Shown here: piece after piece, positions 1 through 10,965 of the stretch
Position numbering within the stretch: position 1 is the first letter of the stretch
Layout of the letters: each line of letters begins with the position of its first letter
Source of the DNA: Chrysomallon squamiferum
Lineage: Eukaryota; Mollusca; Gastropoda; Neomphalida; Peltospiridae
Assembly (NCBI GenBank): GCA_012295275.1
Contig: CM022674.1
Coordinates: 12,385,864-12,449,863, forward strand
DNA length: 64,000 nucleotides
Direction of reading: 5' to 3'
The notes under the pieces: model-generated
Seen by the model: the letters and a program-made list of their open reading frames with translations, nothing else
Database searches by the model: none
What the model was told of the DNA's origin: nothing
Made by a program: the position numbers and the translations under genes

Positions 1-1649
1 ATTTATTCAAGCCTGTTGTAATTTAAAGCATATTTTTGAAGTTATTTTATTATACAAAACAGTTACATACTCTGCAAGTAGTTTAGAGTTGTTTTATTTA
101 TTTGTCTCAAAAATGTAAATATTTACTTTTATTTTAATGAGCTTTTAAAATTTTGTTTCCATGTTTTATCTCTAAAGATGTAGTAGATATTCATTTTTGC
201 ATTAAAAAATATTATATTTAATTTTTAAATAATTTTATGCCATTGTTGTAAAAATGATTATTCATTACTAAATCAGTTCATTTATTTATTTTATAAAAAT
301 TACTTTCTACTGTCTCAGTTTTATTTTTTTATTGTTAATAAAACTGATTTACATCTCTCCAGGATTTAAAAATAATAATAATAATAATAAGAAGAATAAT
401 AATAATAAAAAAAAAAAAAAAAAAAAAAAAAAGTTTAAAGTTGACTTGTTTATGTTAAATTGATTTACTGTTGTGTTTATGTATTTGATTTAGGAGTTGG
501 AGGGTGTTTGTTTAACTTAGACAGTTTAACCTAGCAAAGAACATTGACATAAATGTACTTTTTGTCCAGTATTATATGTTTTAAAAAGAAAATTAAAAAC
601 AGTAATCATAATAAGAAAAGACAAACAATTACCATATGGAAATTTATTTTCAATTTTACATTAATTTTTAAAAAATATAATGCAATAATTTTTTTTAAAT
701 TTTAATTTTTTTTTTTTTACCTTCATCATTAATATCATTCTGAAAAGATATTTATATCAAAATGGACATCGATAATGATGTCAAAACCTTTTGGTACTTA
801 ATAAGATGTGTACAGGATAAGACACACACAGTGTATGTGTAATGTTTTTAAATCTCAAAAGATTCTAGAAATGTCTCTGAACTCAGTGAAATATTTCACA
901 CTCAGTTTGAGGTTGCTGATTCAAATCCTTGTTAAAAAACTAGTAATAAATTTTCTTTTTAATTTAAAATATTTTAATTTAAAATATATTTATTTATTTA
1001 TTTTTATTTATTTTCTGATCTCGTATTTAAACAAACATACTATGTTCAGTCTCAGTGAAGGTTCATTATATTTATTTTTATTTATTTTTTATTATAATTA
1101 ATTTTCTTTCATTTTCTTAAAATAATAGTTATTTATTGTATCTGCTTATCTAGTTGAATTTTGTTTTTAACCACATCACAACACAAGTCATTGAAGACTA
1201 AACATTTTAAACTTCAAACACAGAAAATCCATTATATACAGAATTATTGTTTTTTCATATTTATTTATAATAATTAACATTTTAGATTTCAAAACACAGA
1301 AAATCCATTATTTTTATCTCTATTTATTTTACTTGTTTTATTTTAATCATAAGATGAAATATGATGATGAAATATTTTAAATTTCAGACAACAGCAAATC
1401 CAATGTACATTTGTCTTGTGTGTTTTTTTATTGATGCAAATCTTACAGCAAATCTAGAATTTAATATAAATTTGTTGTTTCATAATATAAAAAATTCCAT
1501 GACATTTTTATTTATGGTGCAGATTTTTTACATTTTCTTTGATGATTAAATTTCAGTGTGAAATTGGTTTTGACCTGTCTCTGTTGTGAAACAAATATAT
1601 TTTACTTTTTTTTTTTTTTTATCAAATATTGAAACAAAAATAGTTATTA

Positions 1650-1685
<36 letters not shown>

Positions 1686-2947
1686 GTTTTCTATACTAAT
1701 GTGTAAACTTTTAATATGAAAATATAAAATTCCAATGTCAAAGTGTAGAATTTGTAAATTGAAGACAAAAAAATATGATGTAAAATATGAAGTTGTTTTG
1801 CACTATAAAAGCTATTAAAATGGATGCCAAAAGTTTAAACTGTTTTAATCAAAAATGTAAAAAAAACATTTATGCCAAAATGAAAGACTTTATGAAAATT
1901 TGTAATTTTAACCATTGCTTTAAATTCTTTTTACCTAAACCAATTTTGGGGTTTTGTCATAAAGTTATAATTGAATTTTGCCTGCTTTGTATTTTTTTTT
2001 TTCTTTAATTAATTTTTTTTATTGCACTGCTTTTTTCTTTTTTTTTCTTTTTTGGTTTGTTTTGTTTCTTCTTTATAAAATGAAAATAACTTACTTAAAA
2101 TGCATTTACAAATCTTAATTATTTATAATCCATTATAATACTGTATTTGCTGATGTATTGGTTGCATTCATCGATACATCACTGGATGATGTAATAGTAA
2201 AATACACTTCAATGTTCCGAAAGTAAAAAAGAAAGTGTTTTATACTGAATATGGTACTGGTTGACCATCAATGATTCAGCATTACTTGTGCCTGGAAAAT
2301 GCAGGAAGCCTCATTTTGCTGGATAACAGAGTGGTTCGATTAAAAACAAACCCTGCAAGATTAACAAGTAAATACAGTATTTATTTATTTTTCATCTGCT
2401 ACTGTGTGACGTTCCAGACCAGTATTTCTTTCTCAGATTCGTATTATAGACTAGTTTTATTATGGTAATATACACCAGTTTTGATTTCTGAAAGTATATA
2501 TATTTATTTAAAAAAGAAAATCCAACTAGACCAAATTTCTAACACTGTGATAGATTATAAGTGCCAAACTAAAAATATTTGACGTGTTGATTATATATTT
2601 TTCTTATGTAATAAAATTAATTTAAATACCATATCGTTTTCTTTTATTTATGAAGTATTATAATTATTTTTTTTGTTGTTACTGTTGTTATTACCATCAT
2701 TATTATCAAAGCTGTTGTTGTGAACTTCTGACTCCAACATCATCACTACTACTACAGCTGCTGCTGTTATTACTACTACTACTGGTACCACCACCTTCCA
2801 CCAGTTAAACTGTTACTACTACTACATCATCATAATCATTATAACTGTTATTTCTATCATCATCATCATAAACACAATCATTACTACTGTTATTATTTCT
2901 ATTATTATCATCCTTGTCATAATCAAAAATCATCACCATTGCTATTC
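1..2947. other. AT-rich intergenic DNA
   Basis: No gene is visible. The stretch is extremely AT-rich, with short poly-A and poly-T runs, an (AAT)n/poly-A tract at about 370-432, a poly-A run at about 1653-1683 and an impure trinucleotide region (mixed TAC, ATC and TTG) at about 2674-2945. The short open frames here have the Phe/Leu/Lys/Asn composition expected of translated AT-rich DNA and no recognisable domain. Confidence 0.75.
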
Positions 2948-3075
2948 AAGGATTTCTGGATCAATTCTCCATTAGGAAGTTTCCCATTCCAGAAAGTGCT
3001 CTTTGACTGGTGTATGAAAATCTTTGTCTACTATAAAGTACACAAGATGCCTGTGGTTTTGAAGCAGATGACTAC
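2948..3075 (+). mobile_element. Decayed SINE fragment (molluscan tRNA-derived type)
   Basis: A box-B-like GGATCAATTCTCC is followed by TTTCCCATTCCAGAAAGTGC and ACTGGTGTATGAAAATC. These strings follow the order of the tRNA-related head end and central domain of a SINE common in molluscs, as I remember its consensus. The 3' half and tail are not recognisable. The family assignment is from memory and needs an alignment. Confidence 0.5.
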
Positions 3076-3821
3076 ATCATAATAAAAACCAAATGTTTAA
3101 TATGTGGGAAAGTAATAGTTGAAGAGTTTTAAAAAACTGCTCTAGTATGTTTAAAATGAAGCTAGCCAAACAGCCTAAGATGTTTTAAAATCTTCGATTA
3201 AACACACAAGAGCCATTACGATTACCTTTAATAAAAAAAAAGCAACATCAAACAATAAAAAAAATTCTAACATGCTTTATTTCTGTCCAGCCATTCTCTA
3301 AGACTAAACAATTTTGATTAACAATCTACAGTGAGTGAAAGATGGTAGAATTGATCATGTTTTGTATCCACTTTGGAAATGTCTACTTCCCCCAGGCAGG
3401 CAACATTGTCCAGTTTGAAAACCTCTGCCCATGAAAATACCTCAGTTTTAAAAACCACACATTCAGAGAAAAACATAAAATATATGCATCATCAACAAAT
3501 TTAATCAAAGAACAAACAAAATAAATTTTGAAACAAACTTTTTACTTTCAAAAAGCTAAACAAACACAAGAAATTTTCAGTTAGTAAGAACTTCAGACAC
3601 TTTTTTTTCAATAAACGAAACAAAATGTTTGAACTGCAAAAATATTTTAATTTTAAATCAGACAAAAATCTTTTTTTAAATTTCCACAGGCCAGAAAAAT
3701 GGTCTGAACAAAATTCATACTGAAGCTGGAAAAATAATTATGTCTTGAAACAAACTTTATATTGGACTTTTCTAAATGTTAATTCATTACGACACAGCAT
3801 TCTTTCTAACACACCCACAGG

Positions 3822-3848
3822 AACACACACACACACACACACACACAC
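3822..3848. repeat. (CA)n microsatellite
   Basis: About 13 uninterrupted CA dinucleotides. Confidence 0.9.
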
Positions 3849-4222
3849 ATGCTTACAGTAGTTATAATAATAATCCAAATATTAATACTAACTAAAATAA
3901 TAATATATTTGTAATAATTTAATATTTTCACAAAAGCAGAAGATGAATCACGGAAAAGGTGAAACATAAAAACTACAGATACCATAAATTAGTAAAGAAA
4001 TTTTTTTTTTTTATTTAATTCAGTCTCTAAAATTTATTAACTTAAGCCAAATATAAACATCCACTGTAAACTTTACCACTGCAGAATAAAAATAAATAAA
4101 TAAATAAAAAAATATTAATAGAATAAAAATCAAAACAGAAAAATGGAAAACTGATTTTATGTAATTTCTAAATTTAGATCATCAATACCATCTTAGAATA
4201 ATTCATTTGGTAGGTTTCAGTT

Positions 4223-4223
<1 letters not shown>

Positions 4224-4259
<36 letters not shown>

Positions 4260-4430
4260 TAGATGTATATAGTAAGAGATAGACAGATTGAAAGGAATAG
4301 AAATATACATAGATAGCTACAGACATAAATAGACTGACAGCTAGACAGACAGTCATAGACAGATAGACAGCTAGACAGACAGATAGATAGATAGATAGAT
4401 AGACAGCTAGACAGACAAGTAGATAGATAA
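4224..4430. repeat. Compound (CA)n / (GATA)n-(GACA)n microsatellite
   Basis: About 17 CA units at 4224-4257 are followed by a degenerate stretch, then mixed GATA and GACA tetranucleotides at about 4320-4430, including a pure GATA run near 4380-4402. The open frame across it on the minus strand (repeated VCLAVYLS) is a repeat artefact. Confidence 0.9.
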
Positions 4431-4866
4431 AGAATGTTACAGATACAAAGTTAGACATACAGAAATAGCACTGAAATAAAAAATAATTTAAAAAATTATT
4501 TGTCAGTTTTAAAAAGCAATACTCCAAAACAAAACAAAAAATCACAATCAGAAACAATTTTTTTTTTAAATATCAAAACATTAAATTTGTAATAACTAAT
4601 TAACTATTAATAAAATGTAGTCTGATCTCATAACCTTTAATGAAAATGTATTTAAAAAATACTAATAATAAAAGTAGAGAAAATGCTGCATTTTTTTTTT
4701 AATTCTACTCATCAAAGATTGTAATTCTACAATGAATGAACATCATTCATATAAGATGATATGAAAAATATACACTACCAAATGTTATTTCAAGAACTTG
4801 AGCACTGTGTTTTCTTTTTTTACTCTTTCTCTTCTTTTTCATCTTTTTTTCTTTCCTTTCCTCCGA

Positions 4867-7668
4867 TCACTTCTGATCTCGGACTGACTGAAAATGGTAG
4901 AACACTTCGTTGATGATGTCAACGTGTGTTCTCTCACTCCAGTACTTGGCTTCATCCATGACGTAGTTCTGTCGCCGTCTGCCCTCGCTGAAGTCGATGG
5001 CGTTGATGTTAATGCTCGGAAAATTCTGCTGCATCCAGTTGGAAAACTTCTTCGTTGGAAACGTCATTTTCTTCAGCAGACTTTCCATGAAGTAGAAATC
5101 TCTGTCGTCAAAGATGCCGGCTGGGATGGAGTAGGAGTGTGACATGTCGGTGATGTTTTCATTCTCCTTGATGAGGAAGTCGATGTACCAGGACACAATG
5201 TGTCGCGGTTTCAGCGTGTGGATTGTCGAAGCTATCTGGTAATTCACGTACCCCTTAGAGTCGTCTTCACTCGATGGGTGGCAGGTTTTCTTGCTCGACT
5301 GCGGAGAGGCTGTGCTGTGGTCGATGCTGCTGTGACTTCGTTTTGTGGCTTTAGCTGATGTTGTCTGCTTGGAGGAAAGGTGCGGGGCGCTGGAGGATTC
5401 GCTGATGTTCTGCTTGCGAGGTCGTGACTTCTGGCTGGAACGACTCTGGTTTTCACGCTCATCGTGAGGAGCAGCGTTCCAGTTTCTGTTCCCATGACCT
5501 TGAACTGCCTCAGTCCTCTGCAGCATGTCGTGGTACTCCGGCACCGTGTACTCCTCCATCACAACGCCGCTGTTACACGACATCATGCCGTCTTTCGGAG
5601 GTCTCATAGCCTCAATGTTAGCCATGTTCTGCAAGGCTGGGGTAGCCAGGTATCTCTCGCGCACGTTGAACACAGCTGGAGGTACGCCCATGTTGCTGAT
5701 GTGTCTCATTTCTGCGTTGTTTGTTGATGCTGTAGGTAAAAGAGAAGCAACTCCTGGCAAGCTATTTGTCTGGTGCATGTTTGCCCAGCCGATATCTGGT
5801 GGTCGATTGATGTGCTGGTTAACAACGTGTGCTGAATTGTTTATGTAACAAGGCTGTTGGCGCTGCTGGAATGTTGGAACTGGTTGCTGTAGCTGCTGTG
5901 CAGCCATCAGCTCATCCAAGTCCTGTACGTTGCTGTAGCTGCGACCAGCATCAGCCCTCGCTGCTGATGGTGAAAATGGATTTTCACTCTGGTACATGAG
6001 ACTGTCGAAAAGATTTGTTGATGGAGAACAGAGGATGCTGGGAGATATGTTCTGATTGGCTGGAAGATTTGGTTTTGGACTCTGCAAGACAAACTGTGAA
6101 AAGTCTTTCTGACACGAAGGACTGAAAACATTCCTCTGCTGTGGTGACCGCTGCTGCAACAGAGGAGATGACACGTGAACCTCCTGGTAGTTGCTGTTGT
6201 TGGCTACACACAATGCTGCTGCAAGGTTCACCTGACTGGCAAACCATTTAGAATGAGAAACTTGGGTGTCAGGGTAGCTGCTGTTGGTCTGAAGGTCTGC
6301 TGGGATGTAAGAAGTGCAGCTGCTGTGTGTTGACACGACCGATGTTGAACTGTTCTGACTGTTCATCACGTTGTTGTTAGTCAGGTGCGACGTCTCCGCA
6401 GTGTTCTGGTAAACTGCAGCCATGACGTCCTTTTCTGTAGGGAAGAGATTGAACTGTGAGGTCACAGTCTCTGACTTGGCCACTTTGTTGTCAGACGTCA
6501 TCATTGTGTTCTCTCCTGTCTGTTTTCCCAGGCCCACATACCCAGCTTGCTTCAAATGTTTAGGTACTTCTTTTATCATTTCAGATTCTAAAGGCATGTT
6601 TTGTCCACAAGGTGGCTGTTGCACACTAATGGATCCTGGCATAGCAACTTCTGCAGACATTCCAGCTTTGAGGACACTGGTCCTGTCAGCTAGAGCAGTT
6701 GCCTGGGGTGGACACACAAGGATGTTCTTGTTACTGCTTGTCATGTTATTTCTGCCAGTGTCCACAGCACACATTTCAGTTTTTCTTTGTTCATTCAGCT
6801 GATGTGTTTCCATCTTAGAGTCAGCTGCTGCAGATGCAGCATCTTCCCTTTTAAAAATGACAGTTTTTACAACAGAAACATCTTGAGGTTTTTCTGTGCA
6901 GGGTTCTTTTTTAATGTACACAGATTCTCCCAGTTTTGTCAGGGTAGTTGCCGTTTTGTTCTCTTGTGACATCTCACCATTGTTTTCTTCAACAAGCAGT
7001 GTTGATTCATCGGTGCTGTTGTCGTCAACGTAGACTAGCAGAATCTGAGTGTTGTCATCATCAGCAGTGTGCTGTTCTCCAACTGTTTTCTTTATCACTG
7101 TGCCACCTTCAGAACTCAGAGATATAGTCTGTGTGGCGTCAATATTCTCAAAACTTCTGGCAATATTCTTTTTGTAATTTGACAAAGGATCCATGGCTAT
7201 GTCATTGTAAACTGGTGGCTCATCACAACCTTGTTCTTTCTTCAAGATCATCTGTACTGGCAGTTTTCTCAGTTTTGTCTCCTGCATCTTTGTATCTCTG
7301 GAATCAAGAGAAGATGACTGCCTTGTTCTTCTTGAGTTGCTGTAATTCTCAAACTGGCTAACGCTCACACCTCCTGCTTGAGGGCATGTGTTCACATCAC
7401 TGCAGCTTTCTTCATGAGTGATGTCATGAACTGCTTCCTCTCTGACATCAATAGGAACATCACCATAGGCAGCATCTCGAAAATGTGTCACATTTGCATC
7501 CTGATTAATGTTAGGATCTGCTAATTCTTGTGCATTGTTGTTTATGTTTGCTTTGTTTCTGGGAACATTGTGACAATAAACATGCTTGTCTTGACCGGTT
7601 GAGTGGTCATTTGAATGATCTGGTGATGCAAGAGGCTCTGTTTTTGTCTTCACTGACACTTTTTCCAT
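4867..7668 (-). CDS. Intronless 933-aa disordered nuclear-type protein, family unknown
   Basis: One uninterrupted frame of 933 codons, markedly less AT-rich than its surroundings. The start is secure: an in-frame TAA lies two codons upstream of the ATG, which has A at -3 and G at +4. Residues 1-740 are Asn, Gln, Ser and Thr-rich and look disordered. SUMO-type psi-K-x-E motifs occur at LKKE 142-145, IKKE 252-255 (followed by Pro) and FKRE 272-275. Seven Ser-Pro dipeptides lie between 501 and 567. An acidic/hydrophobic DLDELMAA (583-590) precedes a Gln-rich stretch to about 605. A basic cluster KSRPRKQ at 747-753 could be a nuclear signal. Residues 806-933 look folded, with several probable helices, aromatic residues and Gly-Arg-Arg-Arg at 891-894. 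There is no signal peptide, membrane segment or zinc finger. I do not recognise the family. A nuclear regulatory role is inference from composition only. Confidence 0.88.
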   Translation of the reverse strand: MEKVSVKTKTEPLASPDHSNDHSTGQDKHVYCHNVPRNKANINNNAQELADPNINQDANVTHFRDAAYGDVPIDVREEAVHDITHEESCSDVNTCPQAGGVSVSQFENYSNSRRTRQSSSLDSRDTKMQETKLRKLPVQMILKKEQGCDEPPVYNDIAMDPLSNYKKNIARSFENIDATQTISLSSEGGTVIKKTVGEQHTADDDNTQILLVYVDDNSTDESTLLVEENNGEMSQENKTATTLTKLGESVYIKKEPCTEKPQDVSVVKTVIFKREDAASAAADSKMETHQLNEQRKTEMCAVDTGRNNMTSSNKNILVCPPQATALADRTSVLKAGMSAEVAMPGSISVQQPPCGQNMPLESEMIKEVPKHLKQAGYVGLGKQTGENTMMTSDNKVAKSETVTSQFNLFPTEKDVMAAVYQNTAETSHLTNNNVMNSQNSSTSVVSTHSSCTSYIPADLQTNSSYPDTQVSHSKWFASQVNLAAALCVANNSNYQEVHVSSPLLQQRSPQQRNVFSPSCQKDFSQFVLQSPKPNLPANQNISPSILCSPSTNLFDSLMYQSENPFSPSAARADAGRSYSNVQDLDELMAAQQLQQPVPTFQQRQQPCYINNSAHVVNQHINRPPDIGWANMHQTNSLPGVASLLPTASTNNAEMRHISNMGVPPAVFNVRERYLATPALQNMANIEAMRPPKDGMMSCNSGVVMEEYTVPEYHDMLQRTEAVQGHGNRNWNAAPHDERENQSRSSQKSRPRKQNISESSSAPHLSSKQTTSAKATKRSHSSIDHSTASPQSSKKTCHPSSEDDSKGYVNYQIASTIHTLKPRHIVSWYIDFLIKENENITDMSHSYSIPAGIFDDRDFYFMESLLKKMTFPTKKFSNWMQQNFPSININAIDFSEGRRRQNYVMDEAKYWSERTHVDIINEVFYHFQSVRDQK

Positions 7669-7699
7669 TTTTTATTCTAAATATGTTTTCTTTAGTCAC

Positions 7700-8269
7700 C
7701 TGCAATATTTAAATTTTAACGTTTTTATGTAGTTATAAATATATATGTTTTTAAATCTGTTTTTATCTTGTAGGATTTTTCTTATTCTTAATTTTTTTTT
7801 TAAGTTTAATTTCTTTTTGTAAGGGGGTACACGTTTATCGTTCTCTTTTTTTAAATAATTTTATTTTATTTATTATTATTACACTTATTTTTGTTTTTAA
7901 ACTACAAATAATTTAGCTTGAAAATGCATTTAAATAATTTTCTACATTTTTGTCTGATAACATTCCAAACTTAAAACATATTTATATAATAATAATAAGA
8001 AGAAGAAGAAGAATTATAATAATAATATAAAGTAGAAGAAGAAGAATGACATAATATGGACTACGCGCGCTGAGAAACCTCCATCTTTCTTGAACTGAAT
8101 CGTTATGGGAGATAACTGTGCATGTCAATATCTTTGTTTGAAATAATACTCAGTATTAATGATTCATCAATTAAATAATTTACTTATATATTACATTATT
8201 AAAAGGCATATGTGCAGATTATATACCAAAAAATAAATATTTTATTTTCAATAATCATATATTACTTAC
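7700..8269 (-). other. Possible 5'-UTR intron of the minus-strand gene
   Basis: Reading the minus strand, AAA|GTAAGT gives a good donor at 8269-8264. AAATATTGCAG gives an acceptor ending at 7700, 31 nt before the ATG. A 570-bp intron here would leave a short non-coding first exon starting somewhere right of 8270. The pyrimidine tract is weak, and the case rests on splice-site matches alone. Confidence 0.3.
8107..8117 (+). promoter_or_regulatory. GGGAGATAACT motif, plus-oriented copy
   Basis: An exact 11-mer, and one half of an inverted pair with 8323-8333. I remember GGGAGATAACT-type strings as very abundant in molluscan genomes and near gene 5' ends. That recollection is not verified here. 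Confidence 0.35.
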
Positions 8270-8322
8270 TTTAACAAATTTACATCCCGTCTGCTGAAAA
8301 AGCACGCAGCGTCAGTTAAGAG

Positions 8323-8333
8323 AGTTATCTCCC
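8323..8333 (-). promoter_or_regulatory. GGGAGATAACT motif, minus-oriented copy
   Basis: The exact reverse complement of the motif at 8107-8117. It lies about 655 bp upstream of the minus-strand ATG and about 55 bp upstream of the candidate 5'-UTR donor. It sits among CpG-containing unique sequence (CACGCAGCGTC) that stands out from the AT-rich flanks, so it marks the best candidate promoter or transcription start for that gene. Confidence 0.35.
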
Positions 8334-8523
8334 GTTAGTATTACTATTTTTAGTATTCGGAGTCGTTCGATATTTTCCGACAACTATTAAAGATCCTGCC
8401 ATCAGATACATAAAAAGGTCTAAATTAATTAAGTAAACTTCTTGCTATTGTTTTGCCAGTTTTATCGAGTAATAAATGTCAGATAATATCAAAACAAATT
8501 TGAGGCGATGCATGGAGTGTGAT

Positions 8524-8600
8524 ATTTATTTATTTATTTATTTTATTTTATTTTATTTTATTTTATTTTATTTTATTTTAATTTTATTTTTTTAATTTTT
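8524..8600. repeat. (TTTA)n/(TTTTA)n microsatellite
   Basis: Tandem TTTA passing into TTTTA pentamers and poly-T. Confidence 0.9.
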
Positions 8601-8871
8601 TTTTTTTTTCGTTTGCGACATTATGCTATTGTATCTCTATATCATTTGATTTCTTCATTAATATACATCATTATTATTGTACAGTATTGTCAGTACTTTC
8701 AGGATATGTTTTTTCATTTTATTTATTTATTTGTTATGTGTTTGTTTATTTATTTATCACTTTATTTATTTGCATTTGCGATGTGTTTTCTAATTGAATA
8801 GCAAAAATTTGTGTTAATTTCTAAGTTGTATAAGTAACTTTGAAAGCCATTGTAACAATCGAAAACTAAAT

Positions 8872-8960
8872 ATTATTTATTTATTTATTTATTATTATTA
8901 TTATTGTTGTTGTTGTTTTCGGTATCGTTGTTGTTGGTTGGTGGTGGTGGTTTTGGTGGT
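8872..8960. repeat. Compound TTTA/TTA/TTG/TGG microsatellite
   Basis: Successive short tracts grade into one another. Confidence 0.85.
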
Positions 8961-9048
8961 GCGTCTTATGCTCCAAAATATTTATTTTCTTATGTTAAAA
9001 TTTCTTAAAAGTATTATATTGCATTTATTTACTTTTGTTTTTCTTCTT

Positions 9049-9114
9049 AAATTATTATTATCATTATCATCATCATTATCATCATCATTATTATTTTTAT
9101 AATTATTATTATTA

Positions 9115-9167
<53 letters not shown>

Positions 9168-9168
9168 T
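9049..9168. repeat. (ATT)n/(ATC)n microsatellite
   Basis: About 120 bp, with ATC interruptions on the left and nearly pure ATT on the right. It is responsible for a spurious poly-Ile frame on the minus strand. Confidence 0.95.
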
Positions 9169-9453
9169 GTAGTAAAAAGAGTTTAAAACGGACACGGTAA
9201 GATATCTGTAAATTAATATTTGTTAGCACAATTAATAATATTTCAAGAATTTTATTTCATTTTATCTTATTGATGCAGAAATTTTAGAAATTAACCAGCT
9301 TCAATAACTGTAAGTACTTCTTTCTGCCTGTTTATACACATTTCTTATTTCACCCATTCTTTCAATTTAATAGTCACAATTTCTTTTTTTCTTTCTTCAA
9401 ACATTAATTTGTTTACATTGTCTTTTCTCTTATTAGAACAGTATACTCATGTG

Positions 9454-9456
<3 letters not shown>

Positions 9457-9545
<89 letters not shown>
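9457..9545. repeat. (TC)n microsatellite, 89 bp
   Basis: About 44 perfect TC dinucleotides. It is the longest of three long CT tracts, all pyrimidine on the plus strand, within 6.3 kb upstream of perlecan exon 1. Confidence 0.97.
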
Positions 9546-9549
<4 letters not shown>

Positions 9550-10418
9550 TACACTAACAACAAACACATGGCATTCCTACATAATCTGTGACATGAAATG
9601 GCATCATTTTCTGTTTGGATCCTTAGAACTGAAATTCTAACAAGACAGTCTAAATATCACGTTCGAATAAAAAGTGGACACGATTAAAAAAAAGTTCTGG
9701 AATTTCTGATATCGCTAATCGTTGACCATCCACGCCCAGGTGGCAACACCAACTGACCGCAACATAGACAACGCCTTCTGAAACAACTGCGCTGAATTCT
9801 TGTGAATAAGCTGATCTCAATTCTTTTCGCGACCTCTGACCCAGGATGGAGCAAAATGTTAAAGGTTAAACTTACAGAACTCTTACAACTTTGAAGGTGA
9901 ACTTGTTGTGGTGTTGATAAATACCTGAATTAATTTCTGTCTGCCATGATGGTCATTTTTCATTCGTTTGTTGTTAAAGCGTTTTTATAATGATTGGAAC
10001 AAATAATACTTCAAAGTTTTTGTTTCTTTTTGTTTTGTAGTTGTTTGTTTTTTTTTTTTTTGTTTTTTGGGTTTTTTTTTGTGTGTGTTCTTTTTTTAAT
10101 TATAGCCTAATGTTTATCTGTTTGTTAGAGTGTGGTTTTAGTGGTGTGAACATATGGTCTAAATATATTTTGTATACTTAAGAGATTTCCTTTTATTTGT
10201 TTCTTGTTATTGTGTACATACGTGGTACTGTGAATATAAGGCCTAAATATATTTTGTACATTTATTTGAAAAAACCACTTGTAACGGTGTGACAAATTAA
10301 AGCTAAGTAAATCTTTTTCACTTCCACGGAAAATAGACGTATTTGGATTTGTTTTTCTTTCTCTTAAAATATGATATTTATTTGCTGTTATTGTATTGGT
10401 CTGATTGATATTATAATC

Positions 10419-10420
10419 AT

Positions 10421-10455
<35 letters not shown>

Positions 10456-10459
10456 TTTT
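10419..10459. repeat. (ATTT)n microsatellite
   Basis: About ten tandem ATTT units. Confidence 0.93.
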
Positions 10460-10880
10460 AGTTGTTCTTTATTTTCATGTGAAAGAAAAATTTAGTTAAT
10501 AAATATTACAATAAATATTACAATAATAACAATAATAATAATAATGATCTTTTTTCTTTTTTTTTTTTTCAAAAGGGTTAGAAAAAAAAAAAAAAAATCT
10601 CCACTCCGTGTGTTTGCACCCGTTTTCTTATATGGACAGTTCAGCCAGCTGGTTACAAGGTGCAAACAGATCTTTTCAATTTGCTACCTGGTTGTAATCA
10701 AACACAGGTAAACAGGACAGGTAACGTTACGCGTGTTTCTGACCTCTGGACACCAGTCTGGATTCTTCCACGATTCACGCGAATTAGTTTGCTGTTTAAC
10801 AAGGTTAATTTGTTCTCTTCTGAAACAGTCAGCGAGAACTTTTTTGACGAGCGGTTGATTTAATGTTCAGTTCTCTACAG

Positions 10881-10965
10881 TATCTCCTCTGAGGCTTTTC
10901 CCGTTCCAGATACTACTCAACAACTGGTGTATAAAAAAGTGACTGATGTTCTTTCCGTTTTGTGA
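10881..10965 (+). mobile_element. Decayed SINE central fragment
   Basis: TTTTCCCGTTCCAGATACTA and CAACTGGTGTATAAAAAAG match, in order, the central domain of the same SINE type as at 2948 and 23640. The tRNA head and tail are not recognisable. Confidence 0.5.

Larger units (their letters stand above)
3076..4866. other. 3' flank of the minus-strand gene
   Basis: AT-rich DNA downstream of the minus-strand coding region. A minus-strand ATTAAA hexamer at 4698-4703 lies about 165 nt past the stop codon and is the nearest plausible poly(A) signal; AATAAA hexamers (minus strand) occur only near 4011 and 4034. It also holds (CA)n and GATA/GACA repeats, listed separately. Confidence 0.5.
8334..10880. 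other. Intergenic DNA with microsatellites
   Basis: Between two divergent genes. It contains (ATTT/ATTTT)n, (ATT)n and (CT)n tracts (separate entries). The unique patch at about 9700-9950 is less AT-rich and has some CpGs but no coding frame of note. Confidence 0.7.

Noticed and set aside
868-935. tRNA box-B-like AGGTTGCTGATTCAAATCC
   Set aside because: Could be another SINE head, but no box A at proper spacing and no cloverleaf was found.
4691-4703. Poly-A remnant suggesting the intronless gene is a retrocopy
   Set aside because: The minus-strand A run directly abuts the ATTAAA hexamer, no flanking target duplication is seen, and poly-A runs are frequent throughout the window.
4894-7361. 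Plus-strand and alternative minus-strand frames inside the 933-codon gene
   Set aside because: Shadows of the long frame, made possible by its lower AT content.
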